A stretch of DNA of 5,513 nucleotides from Sphingomonas sp. GTDB lineage: Bacteria; Pseudomonadota; Alphaproteobacteria; Sphingomonadales; Sphingomonadaceae. Below the pieces are notes generated by a model. The model saw only the letters and a program-made list of their open reading frames with translations. It was not told the origin of the DNA and made no database searches. The stretch's first letter is position 1. Each line of letters begins with the position of its first letter. Location: NCBI GenBank assembly GCA_019747165.1, contig JAIERC010000454.1, forward strand, positions 1 through 5,513, in the 5' to 3' direction. Below, in pieces: positions 1 through 5,513 of the stretch. The translations under genes and the position numbers were made by a program.

Positions 1-820
1 CACCGGGAAAGGCATCGACGGTAAAGTCGGCTTGCTGCCCCGCCATGACTTCGCCGACATCGGCTTCGTCAATCGCCACCTCCAGCTTCATCCGGGTGAG
101 ATCTTCGGCGATTACGAACAACGTCGGCGTATTGAAGGAGGCTGCCACGGTCTGCCCGGGTTCAACCTGGCGCGCGAGGATGACGCCGTTGACTGGCGAT
201 CGGATCACCGCGCGGACGAGATTATACTGATTGGACGAGAGCGTGGCGCGCGCGGCGCCGACATTGGCCTGGGCCGCGCGGACATTGGCGACTGCCCGGT
301 CGCGATCAGCAACGGCCTGCTCCATTTCGGTCTTGGCCGGCACCCGCCCCTGCGACAAGCGGCTGACCTCCTGCAATCGCGCCAACTGCGCACTCGACTG
401 GGCGAGCGTCGCTTGCGCCTGTGCCACCGATGCAATGCTCGAATTGAGCTGGGCGCTGCTTTGATTGACAGCATCCTGAAAACGCTGGGGATCGATGATC
501 GCAATCGGCTGGCCCTTGGTCACCCGATCATTGACATCGACCAGCACTTTCGACACCAGCCCCGACACTTCCGAACCGACATCAACCTGATTGGTCGGTG
601 CAAGCTTGCCCGTTGCCGCAACCGACACGACCAAAACGCCCTTTTGCGCGATTTCGGTGGCGTAACTGGGTTTAGCCGCCGGGGCGAACAATCGCATTAC
701 CAGTAAAATCAGCAAGATAACGCCAATCGCGACCAGCACCCATTTGCCGATCCGGCGCCAGGCGGGCACTGCTCGCTTGCCGAGAAAATCGTTGAGGTCG
801 GTGGTGGTTGCGTCGGCCAT
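1..820 (-). CDS. MacA-like periplasmic adaptor of a tripartite efflux pump (C-terminus cut by window edge)
   Basis: This is a membrane-fusion (HlyD/MacA type) adaptor that would link an inner-membrane pump to the outer-membrane channel encoded just upstream. The first 273 residues are present and the frame is still open at base 1. Residues 1-26 are cytoplasmic, a single hydrophobic segment spans about 27-42, and the rest is periplasmic. Residues 68-110 form the first half of a lipoyl-like domain (ATGKLAP, then VGSEVSGLV and IAIIDP). A long Gln/Ala-rich coiled-coil hairpin follows at about 112-198. The returning lipoyl half (IRSPVNGVIL, EPGQTV) spans about 206-226, and the start of the beta-barrel (EVAIDEADVGEV, GQQADFTVDAFPG) reaches the edge. 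The order and wording resemble MacA more than AcrA, so an ABC (MacB-like) partner to the left is inferred. MacA is about 370 residues, so roughly 100 are missing. The ATG at 820 is preceded by AGGA with a 6-nt spacer. The gene starts 14 bp after the channel gene, so the two are probably co-transcribed. Confidence 0.9.
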   Translation of the reverse strand, partial: MADATTTDLNDFLGKRAVPAWRRIGKWVLVAIGVILLILLVMRLFAPAAKPSYATEIAQKGVLVVSVAATGKLAPTNQVDVGSEVSGLVSKVLVDVNDRVTKGQPIAIIDPQRFQDAVNQSSAQLNSSIASVAQAQATLAQSSAQLARLQEVSRLSQGRVPAKTEMEQAVADRDRAVANVRAAQANVGAARATLSSNQYNLVRAVIRSPVNGVILARQVEPGQTVAASFNTPTLFVIAEDLTRMKLEVAIDEADVGEVMAGQQADFTVDAFPG

Positions 821-826
821 GTCGGT

Positions 827-830
827 TCCT
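827..830 (-). promoter_or_regulatory. Ribosome binding site of the efflux adaptor gene
   Basis: AGGA on the minus strand lies 6 nt before the ATG at 820, inside the 14-bp gap after the channel gene's stop. It supports this start and indicates independent initiation within one transcript. Confidence 0.6.
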
Positions 831-834
831 GCGG

Positions 835-2283
835 CTATTTTGCGGGCGCGGTAAGGGACGAAATTGACGGCGGATTAGCGCTGTCCCACCCGCCGCCCAG
901 CGCCAAATAGAGTTGCACCAGCGCCTGCGCCCGGTCTGCGCGCACATTGCTCAACCCGTTCTGTGCGGTGAACAGCGCGCTCTCGCTGGTGTTGAGCCGG
1001 GTGATATCGGTGAGTCCCGCGCGATACTGGCTGCGGGCAAGCACGGCGGCGTTGGTGGATGCATCCAATGCCGTTGCAAGATCCTGCTCGCGCGCGGTGG
1101 CGGTTTGCAGCGCGGTCAGCGCGTTTTCCACATCCTCCAGCGCGCGCAGCACGCTTTGCTTATACGCCGCAAACGCCCCTTCGGCAGCGGCACGGCGCGA
1201 CCGGACGATCGATCGGTTTCGGCCCGCATCAAAGATTGTCTGGGCAATGCTGCCAAACACTCTGCCTGTGATGATGTCCGTCAGCCGATCGATCATGCCG
1301 GCATTGGTGCTGATGCTCGTCGTCAGGCTCAGCACGGGATAAAGCTGCGCCTTGGCAACGCCGATCTGCGCGGTTGCCGCCGCCAGATTACGTTCAGCGA
1401 CCAGCACATCAGGGCGCAGCCGGATGATGTCGGCAGGAATACCCACTGGCACGCTATCTGGCCCACGCGGGATCGGCTGGGTGGCGGCGAGTTCAGCCTT
1501 CAGCGCGCCGGGGGCTTGCCCCGTCAACACCCCGAGCCGGTTGGCTGCTTGCTGAAAGCTTTGTTCAAGCAATGGCACCTGCGCTGCGGTCTGCGCGCGC
1601 TGCGAGCGGGTTTGTTCGGTATCAAAAGACGATACCAGCCCGGCCTGCATCCGAAAGCCGATAATCTCCAGATTATCGTCCTGAATGGCCAGCGACCCGC
1701 GCGTGATCGCCAGATTGGCCTGCGCTGCGCGGGCAATGATATAGTTGCGGGCAACTTCCGACGCGGTCGAATTGCGAACCTGCGCCACGCTGTACGCGCT
1801 CGACTCCTGGCTTGCGCGACTGGCCTCAATCCCGCGCCGCACGCCGCCGAACAAATCGACCTGATACGACGCATCCGTGCTGAGCGCGAAGTTTTCGTTG
1901 ATGATGCCCGCGTCGGTAATGTTGCCGAAGCTTCGCCCGCGAATATTGATGTTGCGCGAATAGCTGGTCGAACCACGCACCGTGGGAAACAACCCGGCAT
2001 TGGACTGGACCAAAGCCTCCCGCGCCTGGCGCAACCGCGCGACCGCCTGATCGATATCGAGATTCTGCTTCAGCGCCAGATCAATGATGGCCGTCAGTTG
2101 CGGATCGTTGAAGCTTGTCCACCACCGCTGGCCATCGCCCACTGCCCCCGGCACCGCGGGTGTCGAATAGCTTTCCGGCACAGCAAGCGTTGCGGGGCTT
2201 GGCGGCGCGTAATTAGGGCCTACCGCACATGCGCTGAGCATGAGGGCAAGCAGCGATTCCGGGATAAATTTTAGGCGAACCAT
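835..2283 (-). CDS. NodT-family outer-membrane efflux lipoprotein (TolC/OprM-like channel)
   Basis: This protein of 482 residues is an outer-membrane factor expected to form the trimeric beta-barrel and periplasmic tunnel of a tripartite exporter. It starts with a lipoprotein signal: R3 and K5, a short hydrophobic stretch, then the lipobox LSAC with the lipidated cysteine at C19. Ala at +2 fits outer-membrane sorting. VGPNYAPP follows directly, as is usual in NodT/OprM proteins. Two outer-membrane efflux repeats are visible. The first covers about 55-255, with SYQVDLFGGVRR at 139-150. The second covers about 280-465, with the family hallmark DIIRLRPDVLVAERNLAAA at 285-303, GVAKAQLYP at 308-316 and a tail QLYLALGGGW. 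Length is normal for the family. The frame stays open upstream to 2406, but the ATG at 2283 puts the lipobox at the right distance and is preferred. The purine run GAAG just before it is a weak ribosome site. The substrate cannot be told from sequence; the MacA-like gene downstream is its likely partner. Confidence 0.93.
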   Translation of the reverse strand: MVRLKFIPESLLALMLSACAVGPNYAPPSPATLAVPESYSTPAVPGAVGDGQRWWTSFNDPQLTAIIDLALKQNLDIDQAVARLRQAREALVQSNAGLFPTVRGSTSYSRNINIRGRSFGNITDAGIINENFALSTDASYQVDLFGGVRRGIEASRASQESSAYSVAQVRNSTASEVARNYIIARAAQANLAITRGSLAIQDDNLEIIGFRMQAGLVSSFDTEQTRSQRAQTAAQVPLLEQSFQQAANRLGVLTGQAPGALKAELAATQPIPRGPDSVPVGIPADIIRLRPDVLVAERNLAAATAQIGVAKAQLYPVLSLTTSISTNAGMIDRLTDIITGRVFGSIAQTIFDAGRNRSIVRSRRAAAEGAFAAYKQSVLRALEDVENALTALQTATAREQDLATALDASTNAAVLARSQYRAGLTDITRLNTSESALFTAQNGLSNVRADRAQALVQLYLALGGGWDSANPPSISSLTAPAK

Positions 2284-2411
2284 GACTTCGGCGTATCGAC
2301 GTAACTGATCACCGTCCAACGGAAAATTGTCGCAACTTGTACGGGATCGCAGAAAGGTTCGGCTATCATTGCGGCTGTGTAGCAATTGACGTTGCGGCAA
2401 GCGCAAGCCCT
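2284..2411 (-). promoter_or_regulatory. Intergenic gap between pccA and the efflux genes; probable promoter region
   Basis: This 128-bp gap is the only sizeable non-coding stretch in the window and is the natural place for a promoter of the efflux genes. No clear -35/-10 pair could be assigned. The part nearest pccA contains clustered TTGC/GCAA words, including a 5-bp stem with a 5-nt loop at 2392-2406 and ATTGC/GCAAT at 2368-2386. Neither is followed by a T-run in the direction of transcription, so they do not look like an intrinsic terminator. An operator role is possible but unproven. Confidence 0.3.
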
Positions 2412-4514
2412 TTATTCAATCTCCAAAATTACCGCATCAACCGCCAGGCTGTCGCCCGGCGCGGCGCTGACCGATTTGACGATCCCGGCCTTTTCGGCGC
2501 GCAAGATGTTCTCCATTTTCATGGCCTCAACGACGGCCAATGGCTGGCCGAGTTCGACCTTGTCGCCCGCCGCGACATCAAGCCGCATCAGCAGCCCCGG
2601 CATCGGGCAAAGCAGGAAGCGCGACAGATCAGGCGGGACCTTTTCGATCAAGTGACGCGCATAGGGCGCAACATGCGCGGGCAGGGTGCGCACAACGTGC
2701 GACGCACCGCGCGTGGTGAGCTTGAAGCCAGTGCGGGTGCGGGCGATCTTGACGATCAACGGCACGCCATCGATCTCGGCCTCCACCACCCTGTCGCCCG
2801 GCGTGTATTCCATTGCCAGATCAAGCGGGGTACCATCGACGGTGATCTCGTCCTCGTCGAGTTCGATATTGTGGTCGGTGCCGTCGATGCGAACCGTCCA
2901 GTCGGCAGGCGGCTGGAGCCGGTCACCCAATTGCCCATCGCTGCGGCGGGCACGATCCGCCTCGGCCGTCGCGGCAAAGGCAGCAATAGCCGAGAGCGAG
3001 CGGATCAGCTCGGGCGAGGCGGGCGCGCCGTGGAAACCGTCCGGATATTCCTCGGCAATAAAACCGGTGGTGATATTGCCTGAGCGAAAGCGCGGGTGCT
3101 GCATCAGCGCCGACAGGAAATCGATATTGTTGCCCGGCCCTTCGATCTCGAACGCATCGAGCGCGGCGATCTGCGCATCGATCGCGCCTTCGCGCGTCGG
3201 CGCCCAAGTGATGAGCTTGGCGATCATCGGATCATAGAAGATGCTGACTTCGCCGCCTTCCTGTACGCCGTCATCGACGCGGGTGTAAGGTTGCGCGTGC
3301 CCTTCGACTTCGCTCAGGGCGAACGGCGATTGGGACCCAGTTTGGGTATTCAATCCGTTTGTGCTGAGCGAAATCGAAGCACCTCTCCGCACGTCTCCAT
3401 AAGGCGTGCCTTCGCTCTCGGGCGGGCTGTAGCGCACCAGCCGCCCGGTGCTCGGCAAAAACCCGCGATAGGGATCCTCGGCATAGACCCGGTTTTCGAT
3501 CGACCAGCCATTGATGCCGATATCGGCTTGGGTGAAGGGCAGCGCCTCACCCGCTGCAACGCGGATCATCTGTTCGACCAGGTCGATGCCGGTAATTGCT
3601 TCGGTTACTGGATGCTCCACCTGCAGCCGGGTGTTCATTTCGAGGAAGTAAAACCCCTCCCCCGTCGCATCCGCACCCGACACGATCAGCTCGACCGTGC
3701 CCGCGCTGTAATACCCCACCGCGCGGGCGAGCGCGACTGCCTGCTCGCCCATCGCTTGCCGCATCTTCGGCGTCACGAACGGCGACGGCGCTTCCTCCAC
3801 CACCTTCTGGTGGCGGCGCTGGATGCTGCATTCGCGCTCGTTGAGGTAGAGGATATTGCCATGCTGATCGCCGAGCAGCTGGATTTCGATGTGGCGCGGG
3901 CTTTCGATGAATTTCTCGATGAAGACGCGGTCGTCCCCGAAACTGGCGAGCCCCTCGCGCTTGGTCGCCTCGAAGCCCTCGCGCACGTCCTGCTCGGAGT
4001 AGGCCAGCCGCATCCCCTTGCCGCCGCCGCCGGCCGATGCCTTCATCATCACCGGAAAGCCGATGTCCTTGGCGATCTTCACTGCTTCGTCAGTGTCGGC
4101 GATTTCGCCCAGAAAGCCGGGGACGACATTGACGCCCGCCGCCTTGGCGAGCTTCTTCGATTCGATCTTGTCGCCCATCGCGGCGATGGCCCCCGGCGGC
4201 GGGCCAACGAACGCAATCCCCGCCTCGGCGCAAGCCCGCGCAAAACTCTCGCGCTCGGAAAGGAAGCCATAGCCGGGGTGGATACAATCAGCGCCGGTCG
4301 CCTTGGCAGCGGCGAGGATGAGATCAGCCTTGAGATAGGATTCCGCCGCCGGTGCTGGACCGAGGCGGACGGCTGCGTCGGCCATCAGGACGTGCGGAGA
4401 GCGGGCATCAGCATCGGAATAAACCGCGACGGTGGCAAGGCCCATCCGCTTGGCCGTGCGGAACACGCGGCAGGCAATTTCACCACGATTGGCGACGAGG
4501 ATTTTTTTGAGCAT
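2412..4514 (-). CDS. pccA: Propionyl-CoA (acyl-CoA) carboxylase alpha subunit: biotin carboxylase plus biotin carrier, with an in-frame repeat insert
   Basis: This 700-residue subunit carboxylates its own biotin using ATP and bicarbonate. The beta subunit then passes the carboxyl group to an acyl-CoA, probably propionyl-CoA, giving methylmalonyl-CoA. The biotin carboxylase N-domain opens with KKILVANRGEIACRV. The ATP-grasp domain covers about 114-320, with the glycine loop KASAGGGGKGMR at 158-169, the RRHQK segment at 233-237 and EMNTRLQVEHP at 292-302 (R296, E300). The C-domain runs from about 335 and includes FYDPMIAKLI. A linker domain follows at about 490-620. The biotinyl domain ends the protein, with VEAMKMEN and the biotinyl lysine K666. 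Residues about 378-408 are a foreign-looking insert coded by an inverted repeat. Without it the length would be about 670, which I recall as usual for alphaproteobacterial PccA. The ATG at 4514 is chosen because it gives MLKKILVANRGE. It has no good ribosome site but overlaps the upstream stop as TAATG, which suggests translational coupling. A 3-methylcrotonyl- or geranyl-CoA carboxylase is less likely. Confidence 0.93.
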   Translation of the reverse strand: MLKKILVANRGEIACRVFRTAKRMGLATVAVYSDADARSPHVLMADAAVRLGPAPAAESYLKADLILAAAKATGADCIHPGYGFLSERESFARACAEAGIAFVGPPPGAIAAMGDKIESKKLAKAAGVNVVPGFLGEIADTDEAVKIAKDIGFPVMMKASAGGGGKGMRLAYSEQDVREGFEATKREGLASFGDDRVFIEKFIESPRHIEIQLLGDQHGNILYLNERECSIQRRHQKVVEEAPSPFVTPKMRQAMGEQAVALARAVGYYSAGTVELIVSGADATGEGFYFLEMNTRLQVEHPVTEAITGIDLVEQMIRVAAGEALPFTQADIGINGWSIENRVYAEDPYRGFLPSTGRLVRYSPPESEGTPYGDVRRGASISLSTNGLNTQTGSQSPFALSEVEGHAQPYTRVDDGVQEGGEVSIFYDPMIAKLITWAPTREGAIDAQIAALDAFEIEGPGNNIDFLSALMQHPRFRSGNITTGFIAEEYPDGFHGAPASPELIRSLSAIAAFAATAEADRARRSDGQLGDRLQPPADWTVRIDGTDHNIELDEDEITVDGTPLDLAMEYTPGDRVVEAEIDGVPLIVKIARTRTGFKLTTRGASHVVRTLPAHVAPYARHLIEKVPPDLSRFLLCPMPGLLMRLDVAAGDKVELGQPLAVVEAMKMENILRAEKAGIVKSVSAAPGDSLAVDAVILEIE
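3297..3382. repeat. Imperfect palindromic repeat element inserted in frame within pccA
   Basis: The left arm at 3297-3326 (core TTCGACTTCGCTCAG) is matched in reverse complement by the right arm at 3355-3382 (core CTGAGCGAAATCGAA). They differ by a 2-nt gap and a few substitutions. The stem can continue with GATTG at 3328-3332 against CAATC at 3351-3355, and an inner ACCC/GGGT hairpin at 3335-3347. The whole stretch could therefore fold as one long interrupted hairpin in DNA or mRNA. The core resembles a dispersed palindrome I recall as common between genes in sphingomonads, whose translations give words such as FALSEVEG and FDFAQ. On the coding strand it gives SISLSTNG from one arm and PFALSEVEG from the other. 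No target-site duplication could be fixed with confidence. No second copy was seen in the window. Confidence 0.8.
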
Positions 4515-5029
4515 TAGGGTGTCTCGCAAATTGGGGCTTTGGGGTTCGGTATCAATCGCTGGTCGTCGCGCAAACCTCGGTTTTGATCCCGCATGGTGCA
4601 GACCTTCACTACCACGGGCCCGTTCGCCAAATCCGTCTCAGCGGGTCGCACTTTTGACTCAGGACCGTTGTAGACAATTTCATAGGCAAGATTTTGCCAG
4701 TCGAACTGAATGGCGATCAGGTGCACGTTCTCGTGGCGAATAGATTTGCTCTTCCGAAACTGAAATGTTCCACTTTGCCGTCCAGTTGCTTTAATTTGTA
4801 CCGGAATCTCACATACACCCCGCGTATACGCGTCGATTTGACGGCCAGGAACCGGTTTCAGGTCAAATATTTCAGCAGCAATCGCCTCCCCTAGGTCACC
4901 AACTAACTTCCCATCCAAAGTAAACCGAAGATTTTTATTGTTCGGCAGCTCTAAGTGGCGATATCGCCGCTCAAGTGCAGCACGGCCGTCCAAGATAGCT
5001 CTGATCTCTTCAGGTAGCTTCCCTTTCAC
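4514..5029 (-). CDS. Small protein with restriction-endonuclease-like residue pattern, function unknown
   Basis: This protein of 171 residues is not confidently recognised. A helical start (EEIRAILDGRAALERRYRHL) leads to FTLDGKLVGDLGEAIAAEIF at 36-55, then IDAYT at 65-69 and IPVQIKATGRQSGTFQF at 75-91. E48, D66 and the QIK triplet (Q78, K80) are spaced like the E, D and (E/Q)xK residues of PD-(D/E)XK nuclease-like folds. It resembles a family of short uncharacterised proteins with a VQIKAT motif (perhaps Pfam DUF6998), recalled rather than searched. Nuclease activity is inference only. No signal peptide or membrane segment is seen. The GTG start at 5029 overlaps the toxin stop (GTGA) and has GAGG 5 nt upstream. 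Its stop overlaps the pccA start (TAATG). GC over 4741-4980 is about 48%, against about 66% over 4021-4260 in pccA, which suggests horizontal acquisition. Confidence 0.75.
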   Translation of the reverse strand: MKGKLPEEIRAILDGRAALERRYRHLELPNNKNLRFTLDGKLVGDLGEAIAAEIFDLKPVPGRQIDAYTRGVCEIPVQIKATGRQSGTFQFRKSKSIRHENVHLIAIQFDWQNLAYEIVYNGPESKVRPAETDLANGPVVVKVCTMRDQNRGLRDDQRLIPNPKAPICETP

Positions 5030-5418
5030 CCCGCCCTCGCCACGCCCGCGTGCACAAAATCCTCACCCTTGAACAGCAATGGCTCGCCGCGTTCCATCGC
5101 CAGCGCATAAGCGAAGCAATCGCCATAATTCAGCTGCGATTTGTGCCCGCTGCCCTTGCCGAAGTCGCGATAGGCCTGGCGGGCGATGCGCGCCTGCGAT
5201 TCCGTTACCGGCGCAACGCCAATGCCCAGACTATCGAGCAAGGGATCCAGCCCGGCACTCAGCACCGGATCACGATCGCGATCGATCACAATGGCCGTTT
5301 CAAGATAGTTTCCGGCTGACATTTGAGGCCGGGATGCCTGCGCAATCACGGTTGCGAAGCGCGCCGCCTCGGCTTCCTCCCGAACGATCGCAACAATGAC
5401 CGAACTGTCGACGATCAC
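5026..5418 (-). CDS. vapC: VapC-family PIN-domain ribonuclease toxin
   Basis: This protein of 130 residues is the toxin of a type II toxin-antitoxin pair. VapC proteins are Mg2+-dependent RNases that usually cut tRNA or rRNA when free of antitoxin. The PIN fold runs the full length, with the acidic metal-binding residues in their usual places. These are D4 in MIVDSS, E40 in NYLETAIV, D100 in LNYGDCFAYALA, and D120 in LLFKGEDF. The segment AYRDFGKGSGHKSQLNYGDC and the ending LLFKGEDF are typical of the VapC30/Rv0624-like subgroup, whose partners end in YDERGLPK, as the upstream gene here nearly does. It starts with GTG at 5418, overlapping the antitoxin stop as GTGA, with AGGG at 5428-5431 upstream. 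Its own stop overlaps the next gene's GTG. Length is normal and no catalytic residue is missing, so it is probably active. The target RNA cannot be inferred. Control is probably by VapB-VapC autorepression from a promoter outside the window. Confidence 0.93.
   Translation of the reverse strand: MIVDSSVIVAIVREEAEAARFATVIAQASRPQMSAGNYLETAIVIDRDRDPVLSAGLDPLLDSLGIGVAPVTESQARIARQAYRDFGKGSGHKSQLNYGDCFAYALAMERGEPLLFKGEDFVHAGVARAG
5035..5038 (-). promoter_or_regulatory. Ribosome binding site inside vapC for the small downstream gene
   Basis: GAGG on the minus strand, within the last codons of vapC, sits 5 nt before the GTG at 5029. It supports that GTG as the start even though the gene overlaps the toxin's stop codon. 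Confidence 0.5.
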
Positions 5419-5513
5419 TTCGGCAAGCCCTTTTCGTCGTAGAGAAAGTCATCGATGTCGAGCGCAAGCAATTCCGGGCTCATCCGTGCGCGCATGTCAC
5501 GCGCAATTGCCAT
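5415..5513 (-). CDS. vapB: VapB-type antitoxin, C-terminal part (start probably outside the window)
   Basis: The last 32 codons are open and end with LYDEKGLPK followed by TGA. This C-terminus is the signature of Rv0623/PSK-type VapB antitoxins, which are about 80 residues long. Their N-terminal DNA-binding part precedes a tail that wraps around and blocks the VapC active site. Only the tail is visible here (from IARDMRARMSPELL to the end). An ATG falls exactly on the window edge at 5513, but a 32-residue antitoxin would lack any DNA-binding domain, so I read this as a truncated view rather than a complete gene. The stop overlaps the toxin's GTG by 4 nt, the usual arrangement for such pairs. 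Confidence 0.75.
   Translation of the reverse strand: MAIARDMRARMSPELLALDIDDFLYDEKGLPK

Noticed and set aside
913..2274. Long plus-strand open frame of 453 codons
   Set aside because: It is antisense to the NodT-type channel gene, has a composition rich in Arg, Ala and His typical of GC-rich shadow frames, and shows no recognisable domain.
2281..2406. Upstream extension of the channel gene to position 2406
   Set aside because: The extra 41 residues would bury the lipoprotein signal and lipobox inside the protein. The ATG at 2283 puts C19 at a normal distance.
2392..2406. Small hairpin after pccA as an intrinsic terminator
   Set aside because: The stem is only 5 bp and no T-run follows in the minus-strand direction.
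3096..4517. Long plus-strand open frame of 473 codons
   Set aside because: It mirrors the biotin carboxylase coding strand, which carries every expected motif. The plus-strand product resembles no known family.
4515..4529. Alternative TTG start for pccA at 4529
   Set aside because: It adds only RDTL before the conserved MLKKILVANRGE start, uses a rarer start codon, and lengthens the overlap with the upstream gene.
5273..5284. 12-bp perfect palindrome CGATCGCGATCG in vapC
   Set aside because: It encodes part of the IDRDRDP stretch, occurs once, and short palindromes of this composition are expected by chance in GC-rich coding DNA.

Overview
The window is a compact, GC-rich stretch in which every gene is on the minus strand, so transcription runs from high to low coordinates. 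Codon use, the protein families and a palindromic repeat familiar from sphingomonad genomes suggest an alphaproteobacterium, probably of the order Sphingomonadales. This rests on remembered family resemblance, not on a search.

The right-hand block (5513 to 2412) is a chain of four genes whose ends overlap. It holds the 3' end of a VapB-type antitoxin, a complete VapC PIN-domain toxin, a small unrecognised protein with a restriction-endonuclease-like residue pattern and clearly lower GC, and the alpha subunit of an acyl-CoA carboxylase, most likely propionyl-CoA carboxylase (pccA). The junctions are GTGA, GTGA and TAATG, so a toxin-antitoxin pair and a probably acquired gene are fused translationally to the front of a core metabolic gene. 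The beta subunit is not in the window; it may lie upstream, beyond 5513.

The main oddity is inside pccA. An imperfect inverted repeat of about 86 bp (3297-3382) is inserted in frame and adds roughly 30 residues to the biotin carboxylase domain. The insert ends a few residues before the arginine that corresponds to the catalytic Arg338 of E. coli AccC. The reading frame, the rest of the active site and the biotinyl lysine are all intact.

The left-hand block (2283 to 1) follows a 128-bp intergenic gap. It encodes an efflux system: a NodT-type outer-membrane lipoprotein channel, then 14 bp later a MacA-like periplasmic adaptor that runs off the left edge. The inner-membrane pump (MacB-like ABC or another type) would be expected beyond position 1. 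No RNA genes, CRISPR arrays, insertion sequences or convincing terminators were seen.
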